From assembly GCA_023391725.1 (NCBI GenBank), contig JAEWAH010000215.1, positions 1 to 11,552 on the forward strand: a stretch of 11,552 nucleotides of DNA, given 5' to 3'. The stretch is from Bacillota bacterium (GTDB lineage Bacteria > Bacillota > Clostridia > Christensenellales > Aristaeellaceae). The position numbers were made by a program, and so were the translations under genes. Positions 4,928 to 10,672 of this stretch are shown here, in pieces; within the stretch, counting starts at the first letter, position 1, and the number at the start of each line of letters is the position of its first letter. The notes under the pieces are model-generated. The model was not told the DNA's origin. It made no database searches and was given only the letters and a program-made list of their open reading frames with translations.

Positions 4928-7900
4928 TCACACCTCCGGGGGGAATATGAGGTATTTGGTCATGCAATAGCCCTCCTGCTCCTGATACAAAACCTTGCAC
5001 CAGGTATCGCCCAGCATGAGCACTTTAAGGCTTTCCCCCTTGGGCATTTCCAGAAGGACAGTAGATGTTTCGCTGCACTCGGTACGCAGATTCAGCGTGT
5101 CGTTGTCCGGGTTGATCGTTGCAATCAGTTCTTCTTCCACTTCCACAAGGGTAGGATCAAGCACAGGCTCGGCAGGCGGCGCGCTTTGCGGCGTTTGCGG
5201 TGATGCAGGGGCTGCTGCGGCCAGTTCCGCTGGCTTGGTAAATGTAAGGTACTGGGTCATCACATAGCCGCTGACCCCATTGTAGGAGATCTGGGACCAG
5301 GTACTGCCCTTGGAATATACAGTCACCTGGGCCAGCCTGGGTACCGTGCCAAGCTTGTTGGCGCTGCTTTCAGGCTTGGCACGGAGATTCAAAGAGCCGG
5401 TATCCGTGAGTACCCAGGCCTTTTGACTTGAACCGGACGTGTTGGGCGGAGTCCCTTCAAAGGCGAGGTACTCTGTTAATACATACCCAGTCTTGCCGCC
5501 GTAGGTGACCTTGCACCACTGACTGCCCTTTTCTTTCAGAGTCACAACGCTGTATTGGGGAATGGTGATCAGCACCGTGCTGCCGGACTGGGTGCTCTGG
5601 CGAAGGTTCAATGAGCCGCTCTTAGTGTTCACCCAGGCGGTACCGGATGTGGGCGCCGGAGTTGGCGTAGGCGTGGGTGTGGGCGTAGCCGTAGCCGTCC
5701 CCGTAGGTGTAGCGGAAGAGGAAGGTTTGGGCGTAGCAGTAGCGCTTGCAAAGCGCAGATAAGTGGTCATGACATAGCCCGTTTTCCCGCCATACGATAC
5801 CTTGCACCAGGTAGACCCCTTCGACAGCACCGTCACCTGCGCGTTTTGAGGAATGCGCAGGATAATGGTCGCGGTTGATTTGCCGTCCTTGCGCATGTTC
5901 AGTGAGCCGGAGGTGGTGTTCACGTAGGCGACGTTGGACGCTGGCGTGGGGCTAGGCGTTGGAGTCGGTGTTACTGTAGGCGTAGGCGTGGGTGTAGGCG
6001 TAGGAGTGGGCGTCGCCGCGCCCTGGCTGGGTGAAGCAGAGGGCTTTGGCGTGGGCGTTGCTTCCGACAAGAAGGTCAGATATTTCGTCATCACGAAGCC
6101 CGTTTTGCCTTCATAGGTGACCTGGGTCCAGTCCCCGCTTTTCTTGACTACCGTCACGATGGCGTTTTGCGGAATCGTGCGGATAACCACCGCGCCGGAG
6201 GACGCGGTCTTTCGCATATTCAAAGTCCCGGAGGAAGTGGTTACCTTGGCTCGTGATACGGCTGGAGTGGGAGTAGGAGTCGGAGTCGGCGCCGGCGTGG
6301 CTGTGGGCGCAGGCGTTTGCCCGGCGGCCAGGAAGGTCAGGTATTCTGTCATCACAAACCCGTCATAGCCGGCGTACTTGACACGGCTCCAGGTACTGCC
6401 CTTGCTTACGACCTCGATCACGGTGTTGCGCGGGATGGTGCACAGGATTGCGCTGCCAGATTTGCCCTGAGTGCGCATGTTCAGTGATCCAGAAGTGGTT
6501 GTCACCTTGGCGTACAGCACTTGGGCCGGGGGGGGTGTTTCTCCCCCATTATCGTCCGTAAACAGGAGATACTGGGTCATCACATAGCCGCTGATACCGC
6601 TATAACGTACGGCGCACCAGGTAGTGCCCTTCTGGGTCACGATCACACTATCCCCTTTGGGGATCTCCAGCAGGATCTCCGCATCCTGGCTGGCCGTCTT
6701 GCGAAGGTTCAGCGTGCCGTTGTCAGGATTGGCCACAGCCTCTACTTCCCCATCACCCAGCGGCGGTTCTTCAGTGGGCGTTTCCCCTGGCTGCCCGGTC
6801 AGAGTGAGGTAATCGGCAAGGATATAGCCGGTGGTGCCCTGATATTTTACCTTGCACCATACGCCGTCATCGCTGAGCACCGTCACATTCGTTCCGTGGG
6901 GCAACTTGGCCAATACCGTGGCGCTGGTGGAAGCCGAAGACCTGAGGTTCACTGTGCCGGAGCCGCCTTCGATGGTCACAGTCGCGCCATTGCTTGATGG
7001 ATCGGCCGTACTGCCGGGGTAACTGGAGGAGAACTTCAAAAAGTCGGTGGATGCGTAGGCAATGATGGCTCCGTATTGAACGTAAGCCCATTGGCTGGTC
7101 TTTGAAAAGACCGACAGAACCGCACCTGTGGGCGCCGTGCCCACAACAGAAGCGGTGGCATTGCCCGAAGAGCGCAGGTTCAGGTAATTGGTGGCGGTCA
7201 CGGTAGCGTATTCCGACACCTTAGTGGGAGTATTATCGGTAGTTTCGGGGGCCGTGCCTGAAATGGACAGCGCGCTTACCTGCACATAGCCGCTGATATT
7301 GCCGTACTGGATGAACGCCCAGTCGCCTTTTACCGCCCAGACCTTTACGGGAACGCCGTGGGGAACTGTACCCAGGATCGCGCCAGAAGTACTTGCCTTA
7401 TCACGGATACCAAGCAGGCCGGAAGCATCCACCAGGTGTACGATGGCAGAGGCGGGAGCAGACCCGCTATCGGCCAGATCTGCGGGCGTCTCCACAGTCG
7501 TTTCCTCCTCAGGCGTGCCGCCGGAAGAGATAGCGCTCAAAATCGTGTTGGTGAAGTTGTGCTGCACTCGTTTGCAGCCTTCAAAGTAAAAGCCTACGAT
7601 CTCGTCATAGGTGTAGCCCAGGCGGCCCATTTGCATGGCGCCACGCTGGCTAAGGCCCGCGCCATGGCCATAGCGCCGGGCGGTCAGAATAAAGTTGCTG
7701 CCTGATTTGGTCACTGTCCACAATTCGTTTTTGGAAGAGCTGATGCTAAGCCCCAGCATTCCTTCCAGATCGCCAAAGATATCGCAGGTCACCGTAACCC
7801 CTACTTCTACTGTAGCCCCGGCGGTGTTCTTGGTGCGCACCTTCAGGCCAAAGTCCATGAGGGTATACAAGCGGCTGGGATCGGGGTACTTGGGCGTATG

Positions 7901-8944
7901 TGGTGTGATGCTGTTGATTGTAAGCACCGTCACCACGGAACTGGCGCTTTGATAGCCCAGGGCCTTCACTGCTGCGGCAGCCTTGGCATTGAGCAGCGTC
8001 TTCAGGGAAGCATTCTGGCTGCCGCTTTGTGCATCGCCGTAGATTGTGGCGGTTACTTTTCTGGAATCGGGGTTGGCCAGGTCAAAGGGGTCATCCTTCA
8101 CTTTTAGGTACGGATAGCCAGATCCGCCCCAGATGTTTTTGGTTGCTTCAATCTGGCCGCCGTTGGAGGCAGTGTAATACGTGCCTGTCAGGCTGGAGCC
8201 ATTCATTAGCACAATGCCCTTTGTGGCGTCCACAGCCGCTTTGCAGTTGGCGCTCCCGGAAGGAGTGCCGTAATAAACCTGGTCGTTAGTGGTATCGACC
8301 ACGTCATAAATAGAGCCGGTGCGGCTCTGCATGGCTCTTAAGGTGTATGTCCTGGCTGCCAGGGCCTGGGCTTTGAGAGCCTCCAGGTGGGCGCTGTTAC
8401 CCATCTCATAGGGCACCACGCCATAAAGGTAGCTTTCAATATAAATATAGGCGATGGTGTACAGCTTGTAACCGGTGCTCGCCTTATCCACAATAAAACG
8501 GATATCCCCCGGATAGGGGTTGCTTGGCATATTCGACTGGGCGATCAGGATGCCGTTGGAGCCGCTGGTGTTGTGGCGGCGCAGCGCGAATTGGCTGCCC
8601 ATGTCGGTGGTGGTCCCGTTGCGGGTCAGGGTCAATTTGCCCGTGCTGCTGGTAAAATTCACGGTAAGGGCTTCCCCGTTAGTCAAAGCCTGGTTCATAT
8701 TGCCGTTGATGCTGTAGCTGCCAGCCACGGTCAAATTCAGCTTGCTTGGGTTGCCCAGGGAAGAAAGGTAGACACGCACCATGCCGTTGGTGGAGCTTTT
8801 AAGCGTGGTGAGCGGTGCGGAAACAACTTTTACATTGATATCAGAGGCGGCGGCGCTGCCTGCCGCCAGAAAAAGTAAGCTGATAATGGCGATAAAAAAG
8901 CATAAATATCGGAGCTTGGTACGGTTTTTTTCTTGGGTAGTCAT
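4928..8944 (-). CDS. Secreted SpoIID/LytB domain protein with ten SH3b repeats
   Basis: This 1338-residue exported wall protein begins with a signal peptide: basic residues 6-12, a hydrophobic core 13-28, and likely cleavage after A33 (SAAA|SD). Residues about 50-475 are a SpoIID/LytB domain. It includes YLYGVVPYEM, with E180 at the position of the essential glutamate of SpoIID, ALKAQALAARTY, and YGHGAGLSQRGA (424-435). SpoIID of Bacillus is a lytic transglycosylase and LytB an amidase enhancer, so this protein probably cuts glycan strands or helps do so. Ten bacterial SH3 domains follow, near 501-560, 582-637, 654-713, 732-794, 811-872, 899-958, 1005-1064, 1102-1161, 1175-1235 and 1274-1334. 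Most carry a G-[ST]-[LV]-N-[LM]-R start and GY/F-V-M-T-x-Y-L-x-F end. Linkers after domains 5, 6 and 7 are Thr-Pro-rich. No sortase motif or C-terminal anchor is seen; SH3b binding to the wall is inferred. AAGGAGGAAG precedes the ATG. Confidence 0.93.
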   Translation of the reverse strand: MTTQEKNRTKLRYLCFFIAIISLLFLAAGSAAASDINVKVVSAPLTTLKSSTNGMVRVYLSSLGNPSKLNLTVAGSYSINGNMNQALTNGEALTVNFTSSTGKLTLTRNGTTTDMGSQFALRRHNTSGSNGILIAQSNMPSNPYPGDIRFIVDKASTGYKLYTIAYIYIESYLYGVVPYEMGNSAHLEALKAQALAARTYTLRAMQSRTGSIYDVVDTTNDQVYYGTPSGSANCKAAVDATKGIVLMNGSSLTGTYYTASNGGQIEATKNIWGGSGYPYLKVKDDPFDLANPDSRKVTATIYGDAQSGSQNASLKTLLNAKAAAAVKALGYQSASSVVTVLTINSITPHTPKYPDPSRLYTLMDFGLKVRTKNTAGATVEVGVTVTCDIFGDLEGMLGLSISSSKNELWTVTKSGSNFILTARRYGHGAGLSQRGAMQMGRLGYTYDEIVGFYFEGCKRVQHNFTNTILSAISSGGTPEEETTVETPADLADSGSAPASAIVHLVDASGLLGIRDKASTSGAILGTVPHGVPVKVWAVKGDWAFIQYGNISGYVQVSALSISGTAPETTDNTPTKVSEYATVTATNYLNLRSSGNATASVVGTAPTGAVLSVFSKTSQWAYVQYGAIIAYASTDFLKFSSSYPGSTADPSSNGATVTIEGGSGTVNLRSSASTSATVLAKLPHGTNVTVLSDDGVWCKVKYQGTTGYILADYLTLTGQPGETPTEEPPLGDGEVEAVANPDNGTLNLRKTASQDAEILLEIPKGDSVIVTQKGTTWCAVRYSGISGYVMTQYLLFTDDNGGETPPPAQVLYAKVTTTSGSLNMRTQGKSGSAILCTIPRNTVIEVVSKGSTWSRVKYAGYDGFVMTEYLTFLAAGQTPAPTATPAPTPTPTPTPAVSRAKVTTSSGTLNMRKTASSGAVVIRTIPQNAIVTVVKKSGDWTQVTYEGKTGFVMTKYLTFLSEATPTPKPSASPSQGAATPTPTPTPTPTPTVTPTPTPSPTPASNVAYVNTTSGSLNMRKDGKSTATIILRIPQNAQVTVLSKGSTWCKVSYGGKTGYVMTTYLRFASATATPKPSSSATPTGTATATPTPTPTPTPAPTSGTAWVNTKSGSLNLRQSTQSGSTVLITIPQYSVVTLKEKGSQWCKVTYGGKTGYVLTEYLAFEGTPPNTSGSSQKAWVLTDTGSLNLRAKPESSANKLGTVPRLAQVTVYSKGSTWSQISYNGVSGYVMTQYLTFTKPAELAAAAPASPQTPQSAPPAEPVLDPTLVEVEEELIATINPDNDTLNLRTECSETSTVLLEMPKGESLKVLMLGDTWCKVLYQEQEGYCMTKYLIFPPEV
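5645..5745 (-). repeat. Thr-Pro linker repeat between SH3 domains 7 and 8
   Basis: A hexanucleotide-like repeat (plus-strand GGCGTA, GGCGTG, GGTGTG variants) encodes alternating Thr-Pro with some Ala and Ser, residues about 1067-1100. It is likely an extended, flexible spacer and a site prone to slippage. Confidence 0.85.
5938..6063 (-). repeat. Thr-Pro linker repeat between SH3 domains 6 and 7
   Basis: This is the longest of the three simple linkers, residues about 961-1003, with runs of five to six Thr-Pro pairs broken by Val, Ser and a Lys-Pro-Ser segment. The plus strand shows GGCGTA/GGAGTG-type 6-bp units. It is probably unstructured, exposed, and variable between strains. Confidence 0.85.
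6262..6320 (-). repeat. Thr-Pro linker repeat between SH3 domains 5 and 6
   Basis: A short run of 6-bp units (plus-strand GGAGTG, GGAGTA, GGAGTC, GGCGTG) encodes alternating Thr-Pro with Ala, residues about 875-895. The third codon positions vary between units, so this tract is less uniform at DNA level than at protein level. Confidence 0.8.
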
Positions 8945-9070
8945 GCAGTCTTCCTCCTTCAGGCCCTGGAGTATTTTATGGCCCGATTTGGCAACTTGCG
9001 CCTGTCATCCCGCGGACCTTCTCGTGTATCAGAAAATCCATAGAAATTTCATACTTTTGTAACTTATAAT
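8945..9070 (-). promoter_or_regulatory. Leader (5' UTR) of the SpoIID/SH3 gene
   Basis: Transcription from the promoter at 9071-9099 should begin near 9064, leaving about 120 nt before the ATG at 8944. The first part is AT-rich and the second GC-rich. A short GGCC/GGCC pairing (near 8962-8983) lies just before the ribosome binding site AAGGAGGAAG. I compared it by eye with c-di-GMP and c-di-AMP riboswitch consensus elements and recognised neither. Confidence 0.4.
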
Positions 9071-9099
9071 ATTGTAGCATACAAACCCTTCCTTGTCTA
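9071..9099 (-). promoter_or_regulatory. Extended -10 sigma-A promoter for the SpoIID/SH3-trmN6-ydcF unit
   Basis: On the minus strand TAGACA (9099-9094) and TACAAT (9076-9071) are separated by 17 bp, each matching the consensus at five of six positions. TGC directly before TACAAT forms an extended -10 element. It lies downstream of the ferredoxin terminator, so it should define a separate transcript. Confidence 0.8.
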
Positions 9100-9124
9100 G
9101 CTAAGAATAGAAAAAAGTATCCAA

Positions 9125-9160
9125 TAAATAAGAAAACCCCTTGCCAAATTGGCAAGGGGG
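9125..9160 (-). terminator. Strong intrinsic terminator after the ferredoxin gene
   Basis: On the minus strand CCCCTTGCC and GGCAAGGGG form a perfect 9-bp stem (9159-9151 with 9145-9137) around a 5-nt AT loop whose ends can also pair. It is followed by TTTTCTTATTTATT. It lies about 40 bp after the ferredoxin stop codon and separates that gene from the SpoIID/SH3 promoter. The reverse orientation lacks a T-run, so it acts on the minus strand. Confidence 0.93.
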
Positions 9161-9197
9161 ATGCATCAAAACGTGTGGACAGCTTCTTTTTATATGT

Positions 9198-9368
9198 TTA
9201 CGCCTGAGAAGGAGCGGCCACGGGGCAGACATCGGCGCAAGCGCCGCAATCGATGCATTTATCCGCATCGATTACATACTTACCATCGCCTTCAGAAATC
9301 GCCTGCACGGGGCATTCGGGTTCACAGGCGCCGCAGCTGATGCATTCGTCGGAAATTTTGTATGCCAT
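9198..9368 (-). CDS. 2[4Fe-4S] ferredoxin, clostridial type
   Basis: This 56-residue electron carrier has two complete cluster-binding motifs: C9-x2-C12-x2-C15-x3-C19-P and C38-x2-C41-x2-C44-x3-C48-P. That is the CxxCxxCxxxCP pattern of the short bacterial 2[4Fe-4S] ferredoxins that serve fermentative and anaerobic metabolism. The N-terminus MAYKISDEC and the internal pseudo-twofold symmetry are classic, and the length is normal. The ribosome binding site AAGGAGGTGA is a perfect match and lies 9 nt before the ATG. The gene has its own promoter upstream and a strong terminator downstream, so it can be expressed alone. Readthrough from ricT, 128 bp upstream, is possible since no terminator is seen between them. 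Specific redox partners cannot be told from the sequence. Confidence 0.96.
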   Translation of the reverse strand: MAYKISDECISCGACEPECPVQAISEGDGKYVIDADKCIDCGACADVCPVAAPSQA

Positions 9369-9431
9369 GTGGTGAATTCACCTCCTTATATGGATCAAAT
9401 GACACGTAGAAACTAAAGCCGTACCTTGAAT

Positions 9432-9460
9432 ATCATAACACTTTGGAATGCCGATTGCAA
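9432..9460 (-). promoter_or_regulatory. Sigma-A promoter for the ferredoxin gene
   Basis: On the minus strand TTGCAA (9460-9455) and TATGAT (9437-9432) are separated by 17 bp. The -10 matches consensus at five positions and the -35 at four. A TTGACT at 9465-9460 is a better -35 hexamer but would need a 22-bp spacer. The expected start near 9425 leaves a leader of about 57 nt. Confidence 0.7.
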
Positions 9461-9496
9461 GTCAAAACGGATGAAGGGGGAAGATTTAAAAGGTAT

Positions 9497-10672
9497 TTAT
9501 TGTTCTTCGTCTGAAGAAGATTCAGCCTCATCCTCTGTCGCGGCGGGAGCTTCCTCCTCCAGATCGGGGAAAATCAGCGTATCATCTTCCTCTTCGGAGA
9601 TCAATTCCAGATCGTCGTCCTCATCGCCGGCCTGGTAAAGCTCCTGCTCCAGGGAATCGTCGGGATTCGCGGCCGCGCGCATAGCGCTGTCCACTGCACG
9701 GAGCCAGGGAGAGACAGGCTTGGCTTCTTGCTTGGCCTCTTCTTCCTTTGCGCTTCCGGAATCGGCCTCTTTGGGCGCGGGCCTCTCCCGCCTTGGCATA
9801 CGGACAACGTTTGCGGTCCCCTCTTCCCTGGGCGCGGCAGCAGCCGCTTCCCCGGCGGGAGAAGGCGTAGCCCGCTGCACATCCGCCATGGCGTAATCTT
9901 TCAGCTCGCTAGAATCGCCCTTCTGGACACGGACGCGCACCGTTTCCTTGATCACGTTAATATCCCACACCACGCCGCGCCCATCGGGCACAATGACTTC
10001 CTTGCCGATCTTGGGCATATGCTTGCGGGTCTGCTCATAGTTGTCCTGCTCGTACTTTAGGCAGCACATGAGCCGGCCGCACACGCCGGAGATCTTGGTG
10101 GGATTTAAGGAAAGGTTCTGCTCCTTGGCCATCTTGATGGACACGGGCTGGAAATCCCCCAGGAAGGTGCCGCAGCAGATGGGCCGCCCACAGGGGCCCA
10201 AGCCGCCCAGCATCTTGGCTTCATCCCGGACGCCGATTTGCCTTAGCTCTATGCGCGTCTTGAACACGGACGCCAGATCCTTGACCAGGGAACGGAAATC
10301 CACCCGGCCGTTGGCAGTAAAATAGAACAGTATTTTGGAATTGTCGAAGGTATATTCCACGCTGACCAGCTTCATGTCCAGCTTATGCTCCGTAATCTTG
10401 CGCTGGCAGACGGAATAGGCTTCCTTTTCGTTTTTGTCATTGTCCCGGGCATGCTGGATATCCTCCGCGCTGGCCACGCGGATCACCTGCTTTAAGGGCG
10501 CGATGATTTGATCATCATCTATTTCCCGAACGCCCGTGACAACTTCCCCAAACTCCACGCCACGGGCCGTTTCCACGATTACATAATCCCCGGCAGAAGG
10601 CCATAACGCGCCGGGATGAAAAAAATACAACTTGCCCGCGTTTTTGAAGCGGACACCGATTACTGTTGCCAT
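9497..10672 (-). CDS. ricT: PSP1-domain protein RicT (YaaT) with acidic C-terminal tail
   Basis: The protein has 391 residues. Residues 1-270 match the PSP1/RicT family: the N-terminal beta-rich domain with YVIVETARGVEFGEV (30-44), then the cysteine cluster CGRPICC (161-167) and CGRLMCC (198-204) with LKYE after it. In Bacillus, RicT joins RicA and RicF in a complex that carries [4Fe-4S] clusters and directs RNase Y processing of mRNAs; it also affects sporulation and competence. Residues 271-391 form an extension absent from the 275-residue Bacillus protein: first Ala/Glu/Lys/Arg-rich, then strongly acidic (DEDDDLELISEEEDD and similar), probably disordered. The ATG at 10672 is chosen because the family N-terminus MATVIGVRF begins there and GGAGGA is 9 nt upstream; the longer open frame to 10822 reads over holB. 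It overlaps the holB stop by 13 bp, a sign of coupling. Confidence 0.93.
   Translation of the reverse strand: MATVIGVRFKNAGKLYFFHPGALWPSAGDYVIVETARGVEFGEVVTGVREIDDDQIIAPLKQVIRVASAEDIQHARDNDKNEKEAYSVCQRKITEHKLDMKLVSVEYTFDNSKILFYFTANGRVDFRSLVKDLASVFKTRIELRQIGVRDEAKMLGGLGPCGRPICCGTFLGDFQPVSIKMAKEQNLSLNPTKISGVCGRLMCCLKYEQDNYEQTRKHMPKIGKEVIVPDGRGVVWDINVIKETVRVRVQKGDSSELKDYAMADVQRATPSPAGEAAAAAPREEGTANVVRMPRRERPAPKEADSGSAKEEEAKQEAKPVSPWLRAVDSAMRAAANPDDSLEQELYQAGDEDDDLELISEEEDDTLIFPDLEEEAPAATEDEAESSSDEEQ

Larger units (their letters stand above)
4940..7445 (-). repeat. Ten tandem SH3b-coding repeats
   Basis: About 180-bp units, separated by linkers of variable length, encode ten SH3b domains. Copies 5 to 9 are closest to one another, with near-identical ends such as YVMTQYLTF and KGSTW. 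Copies 1 to 3 (nearest the SpoIID domain) are more diverged, and copy 1 has LLGIR in place of the usual LNLR. Copies 4 and 10 share NPDN[GD]TLNLR and LLE[IM]PKG[DE]S, which the others lack. The pattern indicates growth by internal duplication. Confidence 0.9.

Noticed and set aside
4926..5000. 25-residue upstream extension of the tRNA methyltransferase
   Set aside because: It overlaps the last SH3 domain of the preceding gene and has no suitable ribosome binding site.
5640..6330. Repeat clusters that might be taken for a CRISPR array
   Set aside because: The units are 6-bp coding repeats inside an SH3 linker, and the larger ~180-bp repeats are protein domains. There are no unique spacers of constant length and no cas genes.
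5562..6368. Plus-strand frames encoding Val-Gly repeats opposite the Thr-Pro linkers
   Set aside because: They are the antisense reading of the Thr-Pro codons in the SpoIID/SH3 gene. They lack ribosome binding sites, and the minus-strand protein is clearly real.
8945..9070. c-di-GMP or c-di-AMP riboswitch in the wall-protein leader
   Set aside because: A segment GGCGCAAG caught the eye, but the remaining conserved elements of those riboswitches are not recognisable.
9141..9416. Plus-strand frames opposite the ferredoxin gene
   Set aside because: The minus strand encodes a complete 2[4Fe-4S] ferredoxin with ribosome binding site, promoter and terminator. The plus-strand frames run through the terminator hairpin.
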